From Thiobacillus sp. (GTDB taxonomy: Bacteria > Pseudomonadota > Gammaproteobacteria > Burkholderiales > Thiobacillaceae), in the NCBI GenBank assembly GCA_024710445.1, contig JANJUT010000214.1:1-8852 (forward strand): a stretch of 8,852 nt of DNA, given 5' to 3'. Numbering within the stretch: the first letter of the stretch is position 1; every line of letters starts with the position of its first letter. Shown here piece by piece: positions 1 through 7,806 of the stretch. Below the pieces are notes generated by a model. That model was given only the letters and a program-made list of their open reading frames with translations. It ran no database searches and had not been told where the DNA came from. Position numbers and translations under genes: made by a program.

Positions 1-118
1 CCGCCCAGATCCAGAACGGGATCGACCAGTAGCCAATGAGCCAGGTCGCAATCAATGCTGCCGCAAATGCAGCCAGCAGAACCAGCCAGCCTTCGCGGGC
101 AATGAGGGGATGTGTCAT
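1..118 (-). CDS. psd: Phosphatidylserine decarboxylase proenzyme, N-terminal fragment
   Basis: The first 39 residues are visible before the gene runs off the left edge. They begin [11 protein letters not shown], followed by a hydrophobic stretch of about 25 residues (roughly 12-39), which fits a membrane anchor. That opening is typical of the short, roughly 215-residue proteobacterial Psd. The family decarboxylates phosphatidylserine to phosphatidylethanolamine at the inner membrane, using a pyruvoyl group made by self-cleavage near the C-terminus; that part is outside the window. The gene follows ilvC on the same strand, and ilvIHC-psd(-pssA-leuA) is a common betaproteobacterial order, which supports the call. 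The ATG lies only 19 bases beyond the U tract of the ilvC terminator, with a weak CAGG about 12 bases upstream, so expression must depend on readthrough or on a promoter inside or before that hairpin. The identification rests on a short N-terminus and on context. Confidence 0.8.
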   Translation of the reverse strand, partial: MTHPLIAREGWLVLLAAFAAALIATWLIGYWSIPFWIWA

Positions 119-136
119 ATTTTTGGGGATACCTGA

Positions 137-185
137 GAAAAAAGGGGTGAGGCGAGCGGAGTATCGATCCGCCCGCCTCACCCCT
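137..185 (-). terminator. Intrinsic terminator after ilvC
   Basis: Two 18-base arms (168-185 and 143-160) are complementary except for one A-C mismatch. They enclose a 7-base loop at 161-167. On the minus strand the second arm runs into six consecutive T residues (143-138). There is no T run on the plus-strand side, so the hairpin acts in the ilvC direction. It starts 14 bases past the ilvC stop codon and should end the ilvIHC transcript, but it also sits in the leader of psd. Confidence 0.9.
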
Positions 186-199
186 GATTCATTCACACA

Positions 200-1246
<1,047 letters not shown>

Positions 1247-1257
1247 CTAGTAAAAAA

Positions 1258-1755
1258 TCAGACCTTGAGGCTGCGCTCGCCGCGTCCGATGCCAGACGCG
1301 CCGGTACGCACGGTTTCGATGATGGAAGCCGAATCGATCGCCTCCAGGAAGGCGTCGAGCTTGGAGCCGGCACCCGTCAATTCGATGGTGTAGGTCGCTT
1401 CGGTCACGTCGATGATGCGGCCGCGGAAAATATCGGAGGTGCGCTTCATTTCATCGCGCCCCACCCCCACAGCCTTGACCTTGACCAACATCAACTCACG
1501 CTCGATGTGAGCCCCTTCGGTGAGGTCCATCACCTTGATCACGTCGACCAGCTTGTTCAGTTGCTTGGTGATCTGCTCGATGATGTCTTCCGAACCTACC
1601 GTGACGATGGTCATGCGCGACAAGGTTGCGTCTTCGGTCGGCGCGACGGTCAACGATTCGATATTGTAGGCGCGTGCTGAAAACAAGCCGGCCACACGTG
1701 ACAGGGCACCCGCCTCGTTTTCCATCAGCAGCGAAATAATGTGACGGCGCACCAT
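1258..1755 (-). CDS. ilvH: Acetolactate synthase small (regulatory) subunit
   Basis: This is the regulatory partner of the catalytic subunit encoded just upstream. It stabilises and activates acetohydroxyacid synthase and usually confers valine feedback inhibition. The protein is 165 residues, close to the 163 of E. coli IlvH. An N-terminal ACT domain covers roughly residues 4-78 (RRHIISLLMENEAGALSR, then YNIESLTVAPTEDATLSRM), and the C-terminal ACT-like domain contains GRDEMKRTSDIFRGRIIDV. By alignment from memory, N13, G16 and N31 correspond to the valine-site residues N11, G14 and N29 of E. coli, so feedback control is probably intact. Its ATG shares one base with the ilvI stop (TAATG at 1757-1753), and the GGAGGA at the end of ilvI is its ribosome binding site, which points to translational coupling and matched subunit output. 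Confidence 0.97.
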   Translation of the reverse strand: MVRRHIISLLMENEAGALSRVAGLFSARAYNIESLTVAPTEDATLSRMTIVTVGSEDIIEQITKQLNKLVDVIKVMDLTEGAHIERELMLVKVKAVGVGRDEMKRTSDIFRGRIIDVTEATYTIELTGAGSKLDAFLEAIDSASIIETVRTGASGIGRGERSLKV

Positions 1756-3467
1756 TACAGTTCCTCCGCCAGAATCATTTCAGACAGTCCCTTGCCGCCT
1801 TCCACCATGGGGAACACGTTTTCGGTCTGATCGGTCTGAAAATCCATGAACACGAGGCGCTCTTTCAGGGCAGGAGAGAACGCTTCCTTCAGCGCCGCCT
1901 CGACATCCTCGGGCTTGTCGATACGCATCCCCACATGACCATAAGCCTCGGCCAGCTTCACAAAGTCGGGCAGCGATTCCATGTAGGACTCGGCATAGCG
2001 GCTACCGTAGAAAAATTCCTGCCACTGCCGCACCATGCCCATGTAGCGGTTATTGAGCGTGACGATCTTGACCGGAATGCGGTACTGCTTGCAGGTGGAC
2101 AGTTCCTGGATACACATCTGGATGCTCGACTCGCCGGTGATGCAGGCGACTTGCGCTTCAGGATGTGCGAGTTGCACGCCCATGGCGTACGGCAGGCCAA
2201 CGCCCATGGTGCCGAGACCGCCGGAGTTGATCCAGCGCCGTGGCTTGTCGAATTTGTAATACTGCGCAGCCCACATCTGGTGCTGGCCCACATCGGAAGT
2301 GATAAAGGCGTCGCCCTTGGTCACTTCCCACAATTTTTCCACCACGTACTGTGGCTTGATGATGGGACTCTGCTTGTTGTACTTGAGGCAGTTCCTGGAA
2401 CGCCACAATTCGATCTGTGCCCACCAGGCGTTCAGTGCGCCAGCATCGGGCCGGTCCTTGGCCTGCTTCAGCAGCGCCAGCATGTCAGTCAGCACATTCT
2501 TCACGTCGCCGACGATCGGCACATCGACCTTGACGCGCTTGGAAATCGACGAGGGATCGACATCGACATGGATAATGCTGCGCTGCTCACGTGCAAAGTG
2601 GGCCGGGCTGCCGATCACGCGATCGTCGAAACGCGCACCGACCGCCAACAGCACGTCGCAGTGCTGCATGGCCATGTTGGCTTCGTAGGTGCCGTGCATC
2701 CCCAGCATGCCGAGGTTCTGTTTGTCGGTGGCCGGATAGCCGCCCAGACCCATCAGGGTATTGGTGACGGGGAAGCCCAATAAACGCGCCAGCTCAACCA
2801 GTTGTTCCGCAGCATCGCCCAGCACCACGCCACCGCCCGCATAAACCATCGGGCGCTTGGCATCGAGCAGCATTTGCACGGCACGCTTGAGTTGTCCGCT
2901 ATGGCCTTTGACCACCGGGTTGTATGAGCGCATTTCGACCGTATCCGGATAGATGAAATCCGTGATGTGAGCCGTCACATCCTTGGGGACATCCACTACC
3001 ACCGGGCCTGGTCGACCCGTTGCCGCAATGATGAACGCCTTCTTCATGGTTGCAGCCAGGTCTTTCACATCCTTGACGAGGAAATTGTGCTTGACGCACG
3101 GACGCGTGATACCCACGGTATCGACTTCCTGGAACGCATCCAGACCAATCGCCGGCGTCGGCACCTGGCCGGTAACGACCACAATCGGAACAGAATCCAT
3201 GTACGCCGTGGCAATCCCGGTCACGGCATTGGTGACGCCGGGACCCGACGTCACCAGTGCCACGCCGACACGACCGGTGGAACGTGCATAGGCATCAGCT
3301 GCGTGCACAGCGGCCTGCTCGTGACGCACCAGCACATGCTTGAATTTGTCCTGCTTGAAAATTTCGTCGTAGATATTGAGAACGGCTCCGCCGGGGTAGC
3401 CAAACACAAACTCGACCCCTTCTTCAGCCAGACAACGTACAACGATCTCGGCGCCCGTGGCTTCCAT
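1755..3467 (-). CDS. ilvI: Acetolactate synthase large (catalytic) subunit
   Basis: This ThDP- and FAD-dependent enzyme condenses pyruvate with pyruvate or 2-oxobutyrate, the committed step to valine/leucine and isoleucine. The frame is open up to 3680, but I start it at ATG 3467 (MEATGAEIVVRCL). That gives 570 residues, matches family N-termini, and the 71-residue extension has no family likeness and would overlap the likely promoter. Order: Pyr domain (about 1-165) with catalytic E50 in VRHEQAAVHAADAY; central FAD-associated domain (about 190-330) with VGARFDDRV; PP domain (about 370-540) with GLGTMGVGLPYAMG and the ThDP-Mg site. The last site reads GESS (445-448) and then LNN (471-473), where the textbook motif starts GDG. 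The organisation ilvI-ilvH-ilvC with an overlap to ilvH marks one operon. The symbol ilvB is also used for this gene in betaproteobacteria. Confidence 0.96.
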   Translation of the reverse strand: MEATGAEIVVRCLAEEGVEFVFGYPGGAVLNIYDEIFKQDKFKHVLVRHEQAAVHAADAYARSTGRVGVALVTSGPGVTNAVTGIATAYMDSVPIVVVTGQVPTPAIGLDAFQEVDTVGITRPCVKHNFLVKDVKDLAATMKKAFIIAATGRPGPVVVDVPKDVTAHITDFIYPDTVEMRSYNPVVKGHSGQLKRAVQMLLDAKRPMVYAGGGVVLGDAAEQLVELARLLGFPVTNTLMGLGGYPATDKQNLGMLGMHGTYEANMAMQHCDVLLAVGARFDDRVIGSPAHFAREQRSIIHVDVDPSSISKRVKVDVPIVGDVKNVLTDMLALLKQAKDRPDAGALNAWWAQIELWRSRNCLKYNKQSPIIKPQYVVEKLWEVTKGDAFITSDVGQHQMWAAQYYKFDKPRRWINSGGLGTMGVGLPYAMGVQLAHPEAQVACITGESSIQMCIQELSTCKQYRIPVKIVTLNNRYMGMVRQWQEFFYGSRYAESYMESLPDFVKLAEAYGHVGMRIDKPEDVEAALKEAFSPALKERLVFMDFQTDQTENVFPMVEGGKGLSEMILAEEL

Positions 3468-3503
3468 AAACTGGCAATAAATCAATTCGTTGGTGGACCT
3501 GAG

Positions 3504-3533
3504 AGGGTAATCGTTTTGCCCTGTTTTGGTCAA
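3504..3533 (-). promoter_or_regulatory. Candidate sigma70 promoter of the ilvIHC operon
   Basis: On the minus strand TTGACC (3533-3528) matches five of six -35 positions. After 17-18 bases comes TTACCC/TACCCT (about 3510-3504), a weak -10. Transcription would start near 3496 and leave a leader of about 30 bases. That is too short for an attenuator, and no leader peptide rich in Ile, Leu or Val codons is seen. The position, close upstream of the chosen ATG, supports starting ilvI at 3467. The -10 match is poor, so this remains a candidate. Confidence 0.4.
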
Positions 3534-3542
3534 GAAATCGCG

Positions 3543-3559
3543 GTAAAACGGCCTTTTAC
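3543..3559. promoter_or_regulatory. 17-bp palindrome upstream of the ilvI promoter
   Basis: GTAAAA and TTTTAC arms of six bases flank the five-base spacer CGGCC. The palindrome ends about 10 bases upstream of the candidate ilvI -35 box, on the operon side of the gap between ilvI and the RDD gene. A dimeric regulator could bind it. No particular regulator is recognised, and a chance palindrome of this size is possible. Confidence 0.3.
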
Positions 3560-3730
3560 GGATACCCATCCTGAAAAACAAGAAACCCTTCTGCCACCAG
3601 GTGAAAAGGAAGAGGGCAATCCGGGAATCGCCATGAACTGCTTTACGATATACAACCAGCACACCCGAGTTTTGATACATCGGCGCACGCCAAGACGCAT
3701 TGCCACATCAGACCGCAACCTGGAATCCCT

Positions 3731-4168
3731 ATGCAAGACAACGCAACACCGCTCTCACCTGCCTCATTCATGACCCGCATCGCAGCCATGATCTATGAGT
3801 TGCTGCTGGTCACTGCAGTAGTGTTCGTCGCCTCGTTCATCATCGCTCCGGTGGTGGGCGAATTGCATGCACCCTGGCAACGGCATCTGTTTCAGGGCTA
3901 CATCCTGAGCGTGTTGTTCATCTACTTCAGCACATTCTGGCTACGCAGCGGACAGACCCTAGCCATGAAAACCTGGCGCATCCGCCTGGTCCAGCAAAAT
4001 GGCGATCCCCTTACCTTGAAGCTGGCAGCAATTCGCTTTGCGCTTGCCTTGACCGGGATTCTGCTCGCCGGCATCGGGCTCTGGTGGGCGCTCATCGACC
4101 GCGACAAGCAGTTTCTGCATGACCGGATCGCGGGAACCCGGCTGGTCCGCATACCACGCAAAACCTGA
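3731..4168 (+). CDS. RDD family membrane protein
   Basis: This is a 145-residue inner-membrane protein of the RDD family, whose members are mostly of unknown function (some are linked to ion tolerance). Three hydrophobic segments are visible at about 17-40, 56-74 and 101-123. The family signatures are present: FMTRIAAMIYELLL in the first helix, then WLRSGQTLAMKTWRIRLV, and the C-terminal DRDKQFLHDRIAGTRLV. The first-helix acidic residue is Glu (YELLL), where the name-giving motif usually has Asp. The start at 3731 is favoured by a GGA six bases upstream; M14 is a weaker alternative. The stop is four bases from the next gene's ATG, so the two are probably co-transcribed. It diverges from ilvI across a 263-base gap. 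Confidence 0.85.
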   Translation: MQDNATPLSPASFMTRIAAMIYELLLVTAVVFVASFIIAPVVGELHAPWQRHLFQGYILSVLFIYFSTFWLRSGQTLAMKTWRIRLVQQNGDPLTLKLAAIRFALALTGILLAGIGLWWALIDRDKQFLHDRIAGTRLVRIPRKT

Positions 4169-4172
4169 AGCG

Positions 4173-4604
4173 ATGACCTGGCGCGATCACCTGGTTGCAC
4201 GCTTGAAGGAAATCCGGCCCAACAGCATGTGCGCGCTGGATGCGGCTGCTTATCAGCTGGCACGCGACATACTGCCGGACACCCTGGTACTCATGCCCGG
4301 GGACCCACCCGCACAAGCCTGCATGCTCGCGCTAGGGATCGATGCACTCATTGGACTGGATGCGCAACAGGCTCAACATTTGATCAATCACGTGCGGCTG
4401 TACCTGTCTCCACGCCTTCTGCTAGTCGCACAGGAAACGTGTGCGTTGAACGAATCATCATTTAGGGCGCTGGGGTTCACTCTGTCTCTCAATGACCCTG
4501 CTGACCGCACACGTGTTTACCATTACGACCTGGACGTCTATAAAACCGTACCGGATTGGCTCAATTCCCGTTTCTGGGCCCACCCCGAACGCTGGAAACC
4601 CTGA
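4173..4604 (+). CDS. Small conserved protein, resembles DUF6231 family
   Basis: This is a 143-residue soluble protein with no signal peptide or membrane helix. I start it at ATG 4173 (MTWRDHLVARL), four bases after the RDD stop. The frame could start at 4119, but that would overlap the RDD gene by 50 bases and add a stretch that is just its out-of-frame translation. The middle alternates hydrophobic strands with helices (ILPDTLVLMPG, LLLVAQETC, FRALGF), which is Rossmann-like in feel. The end, YHYDLDVYKTVPDWLNSRFW, is what I associate with the proteobacterial DUF6231 family, recalled from memory. The function is unknown; coupling to the RDD gene suggests co-expression only. Confidence 0.7.
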   Translation: MTWRDHLVARLKEIRPNSMCALDAAAYQLARDILPDTLVLMPGDPPAQACMLALGIDALIGLDAQQAQHLINHVRLYLSPRLLLVAQETCALNESSFRALGFTLSLNDPADRTRVYHYDLDVYKTVPDWLNSRFWAHPERWKP

Positions 4605-4682
4605 TGCCGTCCCTGGTGCCTCAATCCTGCCACTGACTACCATCGGTTACACTGCCTTCACCCTTGCAAGAGCTTATCCATC

Positions 4683-5102
4683 ATGAAATTCATCCCACAC
4701 AACGCACTTGAAGAACAGCTGGCCGCCGTCCATGCCGGCACGCACGATCCCGAGACCTTCGTGATCCAGCTGCTGGACCAGCAGGTATTCATGCCGGTAC
4801 GTGACGAGAAGAACCCGATAAAGGGCTTCCAGCGCTCGACCCAGGCCGAACCGCTGATCATCGAAGACGAGAATGGAGAGCGCGTCCTGCTGGTGTTTAC
4901 CAGCCCCGAACGCGCCAAACCGTTTGTCGAGCACTACCCGGAATACGCAGGCGGCATCCTGACCGAACTGTCCTGGCTGCTGCGCCGCATCGGCGGCGGC
5001 GTACCCATCTCGCTCAATCCAGGCTGGGATATCGGCATGGATTTCGACGCGGACACGACCGCACAACTGCTCGCGCAACTACCACCCGAACAGCCGGTCT
5101 GA
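4683..5102 (+). CDS. SseB-domain protein
   Basis: This is a 139-residue cytoplasmic protein with a single SseB N-terminal-type domain. Family features are the opening NALEEQLAAVHAGTHDPETF, a strand QVFMPV, the pair PLIIEDENGERVLLVFTSPERA and the late SLNPGWDIGMDFD (about 109-121). SseB was named for rhodanese enhancement in enteric bacteria, but these domains have no settled biochemical role and occur widely in housekeeping settings. The second SseB domain found in longer members is absent. AGAG stands about 10 bases before the ATG. It lies 78 bases after the DUF6231-like gene and 27 before the oxidase gene. Confidence 0.85.
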   Translation: MKFIPHNALEEQLAAVHAGTHDPETFVIQLLDQQVFMPVRDEKNPIKGFQRSTQAEPLIIEDENGERVLLVFTSPERAKPFVEHYPEYAGGILTELSWLLRRIGGGVPISLNPGWDIGMDFDADTTAQLLAQLPPEQPV

Positions 5103-5129
5103 CCACAACCCAGTCAACGTTAATTTGCC

Positions 5130-6512
5130 ATGCTCTCCCAACGTGCGCTTGATGCATTCCGCTCCACCCTGGGGCCAGACCGTGTCTTCGATGACACGCC
5201 CACACTCGCCCTGTATGCACACGACGAAACGCCGCATCATGTCGAGCCCGATGCCGTGCTGTTCCCCGCGTCGCACGACCACGTGCTCGCACTTGCACGC
5301 ATTGCGTTTGAACATCACATCGCCCTGACACCGCGCGGCGCCGGCTCCGGCAACGTCGGCGGCGCCCTGCCCTCGCGCGGCAGCGTCGTCGTCAGTTTCG
5401 AATGCATGCGGCGCGTACTCGAACTCGACCCTCACAACCGCTTCATCGTCGTCGAGTCCGGCGTGGTTACCGAAGATATCGATCGCATCGCGCGCAGCGT
5501 CGGCCTGTTTTATCCGCCCGATCCCGGCAGCAGCGCCTATTGCCGCATCGGCGGCAACCTCGCCATGAACGCAGCTGGACCGCATGCCGTCAAATATGGC
5601 GTCACCCGTGATTTCGTGCTGGGACTGCGCGCCGTCACCGGCAGCGGCCAGGAAATCCGCACCGGCTGCCGCACCACCACGGGCGTCACCGGCTACGACC
5701 TCACCCGCCTGCTGGTCGGCTCCGAAGGCACGCTTGCCCTCATCACCGAAGCGACACTGAAGCTGCTGCCCGCACCGGAAGCCATCGCCTCCCTGCGCGT
5801 GTGCTACGCCAGCAATCGTGCCGCGCTTGATGCCGTCAGCCGCGTCATGCACCAGGCCGTCGTGCCCTGCGCGCTCGAATTCATGGACCACCGTTCCATC
5901 GAGGCCATCCGCCCGACCGGTGCCGCTAACGACCTGCCCCCCGGAACGCGGGCCTTGCTGATGGTGGAGGCCGATGGCGTCACCCAGGATCTGCCACGCC
6001 AGATTGCCGCGCTGGAGCAGGCACTGAACGGCGAGGGCCTGCTCGAGATGCGCAGCGCCTTCGCGCAAGAAGATATCAAGCGACTGTGGGCCGCACGCAA
6101 ATCGCTGTCGCTGGCGGTCAAACGCATCGCCCCGCTCAAGATGAACGAAGACGTGGTGGTGCCCGTGTCGCGGCTCGCCGATTTTGTCGACTTCATCGAC
6201 CAGACCGCCCACACCCATCAACTGGCCGTGGTTTCGTTCGGCCACGCGGGAAACGGCAACCTGCACATCAATTTCATGGTGCACCCCGAAGACAAGGATG
6301 AAATGACGCGTGCGCACATCGCGCTCGAAGCCCTCATGCAGCAAGTTCTGGAACTGGGCGGAACGCTCTCCGGCGAACATGGCATCGGCACCGAAAAACG
6401 CCGTTTCATCTCCATGGAAATCGACCCCGACACACTTGCGCTGATGCGCAGCATCAAGCACCTGTTCGATCCCCATCAATTACTGAACCCGGGCAAGATT
6501 TTTCCTGATTGA
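5130..6512 (+). CDS. FAD-binding 2-hydroxyacid oxidase/dehydrogenase (GlcD / D-lactate dehydrogenase type)
   Basis: This is a 460-residue flavoprotein of the VAO/PCMH fold, of the kind that oxidises glycolate, D-lactate or another D-2-hydroxyacid. The N-terminal FAD-binding domain (about 37-215) shows the phosphate-binding run PRGAGSGNVGGALP (68-81), PPDPGSS (129-135), GGNLAMNAAG (141-150) and LLVGSEGTLALITEA (194-208). The C-terminal oxidase domain (about 216-457) shows NEDVVVPVSRL (339-349), GHAGNGNLH (371-379) and GEHGIGTEKR (415-424), with the usual end NPGKIF. All FAD and substrate signatures are intact. The start is a family-like N-terminus but lacks a clear ribosome binding site. No GlcE or GlcF partner genes lie beside it, so a stand-alone D-lactate or related dehydrogenase is at least as likely as a glycolate oxidase subunit. 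The substrate cannot be fixed from sequence. Confidence 0.92.
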   Translation: MLSQRALDAFRSTLGPDRVFDDTPTLALYAHDETPHHVEPDAVLFPASHDHVLALARIAFEHHIALTPRGAGSGNVGGALPSRGSVVVSFECMRRVLELDPHNRFIVVESGVVTEDIDRIARSVGLFYPPDPGSSAYCRIGGNLAMNAAGPHAVKYGVTRDFVLGLRAVTGSGQEIRTGCRTTTGVTGYDLTRLLVGSEGTLALITEATLKLLPAPEAIASLRVCYASNRAALDAVSRVMHQAVVPCALEFMDHRSIEAIRPTGAANDLPPGTRALLMVEADGVTQDLPRQIAALEQALNGEGLLEMRSAFAQEDIKRLWAARKSLSLAVKRIAPLKMNEDVVVPVSRLADFVDFIDQTAHTHQLAVVSFGHAGNGNLHINFMVHPEDKDEMTRAHIALEALMQQVLELGGTLSGEHGIGTEKRRFISMEIDPDTLALMRSIKHLFDPHQLLNPGKIFPD

Positions 6513-6527
6513 TATCACCGTTTAGGC

Positions 6528-6556
6528 TTTACAAGCACTAAATGCATGTATAGAAT
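6528..6556 (+). promoter_or_regulatory. Sigma70 promoter of the tRNA-Ala / tRNA-Glu unit
   Basis: TTTACA (6528-6533) and TAGAAT (6551-6556) each match five of six consensus bases, with an ideal 17-base spacer. A GC-rich discriminator (GCGCGGC) follows the -10, as is usual for stringently controlled stable-RNA promoters. It lies 14 bases before the mature tRNA-Ala. Confidence 0.8.
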
Positions 6557-6569
6557 GCGCGGCTTCGTT

Positions 6570-6645
<76 letters not shown>

Positions 6646-6661
6646 ACAAACAGGAAGCACG

Positions 6662-6847
6662 ATGCATAAACTTGGCGTCATCACCACATTACTGGGGTTG
6701 ATACTGAGCATTGCAGGACTGGTAGTTGGATTTTGGAAAATGCTGAATGGCAGTGAGAACGCCGAAATCTGGATCTCGCTGGTACCATTGGGTTTCGTCG
6801 GATTGTTTCTCGGCGTCACCATGACCCAGCTTTCCAACAAGCAGTAA
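6662..6847 (+). CDS. Small two-helix membrane protein between two tRNA genes
   Basis: This is a 61-residue hydrophobic protein that I do not recognise. Two transmembrane helices are evident at about 4-25 (LGVITTLLGLILSIAGLVVGF) and 37-55 (WISLVPLGFVGLFLGVTM), joined by a short loop with polar and charged residues (KMLNGSENAE) and ending in a polar tail (TQLSNKQ). The hairpin resembles small inner-membrane proteins in general, but nothing assigns a role. An AGGAAG ribosome binding site at 6652-6657 precedes the ATG at good spacing, which argues that it is really translated. It begins 16 bases after tRNA-Ala and ends 48 bases before tRNA-Glu with no separate promoter visible, so it is probably released from the tRNA precursor by RNase processing. 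Confidence 0.75.
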   Translation: MHKLGVITTLLGLILSIAGLVVGFWKMLNGSENAEIWISLVPLGFVGLFLGVTMTQLSNKQ

Positions 6848-6889
6848 AGGCGCAAGCCTGAGTAGTAAAAGTTGACGAGTTACCTCGTC
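6848..6889 (+). other. Two small RNA hairpins before tRNA-Glu
   Basis: AGGC-GCAA-GCCT (6848-6859) forms a four-pair stem with a GNRA tetraloop immediately after the small protein's stop codon. GACGAG-TTAC-CTCGTC (6874-6889) forms a six-pair stem with a four-base loop, ending six bases before mature tRNA-Glu. Neither has a T run, so they are not terminators. They may guide nuclease processing of the mixed transcript or protect the mRNA end. Confidence 0.4.
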
Positions 6890-6895
6890 GTCCGG

Positions 6896-6971
6896 GTCCC
6901 CATCGTCTAGAGGCCTAGGACATCGCCCTTTCACGGCGGTAACCGGGGTTCGAATCCCCGTGGGGACGCCA
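6896..6971 (+). tRNA. tRNA-Glu (anticodon TTC)
   Basis: The 76-base gene has an encoded CCA. The acceptor stem GTCCCCA pairs perfectly with TGGGGAC. The anticodon stem TCGCC/GGCGG (one T-G) holds the loop CTTTCAC, giving TTC. The T arm is CGGGG-TTCGAAT-CCCCG. It is second of the tRNAs under the promoter at 6528. A serine recombinase remnant abuts its 3' end, which makes this gene the likely insertion site of the accessory DNA that follows. Confidence 0.97.
6945..6971 (+). other. Putative attachment-site end in tRNA-Glu
   Basis: The 3' third of tRNA-Glu (T arm, acceptor strand and CCA) borders the recombinase remnant directly. Many integrative elements use this part of a tRNA as target and restore it on insertion. 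The exact core cannot be set because the other boundary, which should carry a direct repeat, is outside the window; no second copy is seen up to 8852. Confidence 0.35.
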
Positions 6972-7028
6972 TCCTTATATGGTTATCTGGCCTAGCGCCG
7001 GGTAGCATGGATAGCTGAGGTAATGCAG

Positions 7029-7063
7029 AGGCCGGAGCCAAAAAGGCTCCGGCCTTTGTTTTT
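7029..7063 (+). terminator. Intrinsic terminator of the tRNA-Ala / tRNA-Glu unit
   Basis: AGGCCGGAGCC (7029-7039) and GGCTCCGGCCT (7045-7055) are perfect 11-base arms around an AAAAA loop, followed by TTGTTTTT. The T tract is only on the plus-strand side, so it ends transcription coming from tRNA-Glu, 57 bases past that gene. The same bases are also codons near the C-terminus of the recombinase remnant on the other strand. Confidence 0.9.
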
Positions 7064-7806
7064 CCAGAAAACGCCAGGGTTTTCGCCCCATCCCGAACTA
7101 CTGGCGAAAACACAATATCGCCTTCCAGTAGCTCCCCAAGTGCTTTGCGGGCCGTAACCACATCGCCAAGAGTCAACTCACGAAAGTCACCAATCTTCGA
7201 TGCCAACAGCATCCTGAGTCGTTTCTCGTCAAACGCAGTAGGTCGTATAACCCGCTGGAGGTTCTCTAGCTCTATTTCAAGCTTCTTCTTTCGCTCATCC
7301 TGCTTGGCCACCAGCTCCAAAACTGTTTCCAGGGGCTTGTTGGGGTTTATTAAGGCTTGCGCGAGCCGTTCGAGGATCTGCTTCGACTCAGCCAGGTCTG
7401 CTTGCAGCCCCTTGATTTGTCCCAGCCGGTTATCCGGCTTTTTCAAGGCCTGCTTCAAGTTTTGAAGCGCCTGCTCGACAATGTAGTCAACCGCCTCTGG
7501 GGTCAGGATTTGGCTTTGGATGCAGTCCAGGACAGCGAATTCCGCCTCTTCTTGGTAGATTTTGTGTTTGTTGGCGCATACCGCCGAGCCGCGATTGTTG
7601 TGGTGTGAGCAGCCATACATTGGGGCATTTCTCCGGGTGGCCCCCGTTCCTTTGGTCCCGCCAACACTGACAATCCGAGCGCCGCACATTGAGCAACGGC
7701 CAAGGCCGCTGAGCAGATAGCGGGACGCTCTCCCTGAAGATGAGGCAAGGGCATCGATACTTTTCTTGTAAGTCATCCGCATCCCCGCTATTCGCTTTTG
7801 GACGGC

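Larger units (their letters stand above)
6931..7782 (-). pseudogene. Large serine recombinase, C-terminal half (5'-truncated)
   Basis: The frame encodes 283 residues matching the C-terminal part of large serine recombinases. GRASRYLLSGLGRCSMCG leads into a zinc ribbon with C30, C33, C58 and C69 (YGCSHHNNRGSAVC), then a Leu/Lys/Glu-rich coiled coil (about 95-180) and the family's closing region. The resolvase domain with the catalytic Ser, and the recombinase domain, are absent. Likeness continues a little upstream of this ATG (HAVQKRIAG, to about 7809), and an in-frame stop comes at 7824-7822, so the break lies near 7810. The remnant cannot recombine DNA by itself. At its other end the frame reads through the antisense strand of tRNA-Glu: the last residues, ASPRGFEPRLPP, are antisense tRNA. 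The true protein end was probably earlier or shifted by integration. It is the best evidence that a mobile element entered here. Confidence 0.85.

Noticed and set aside
3468..3680. 71-residue N-terminal extension of IlvI, or an ilv leader peptide in this stretch
   Set aside because: The extension has no family likeness, covers the candidate promoter and contains no run of Ile/Leu/Val codons beyond a short VLVV; it also stays in frame with ilvI rather than ending before it. No alternative hairpins with a T run were found.
2967..3773. 268-residue plus-strand frame spanning the ilvI start and the intergenic gap
   Set aside because: Most of it is antisense to conserved IlvI N-terminal sequence; it has no binding site or family features and overlaps the RDD gene start.
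5079..6479. Long minus-strand open frame of 466 residues opposite the FAD oxidase gene
   Set aside because: The plus-strand frame has every expected family motif; the minus frame has only antisense-type composition and no recognisable domain.
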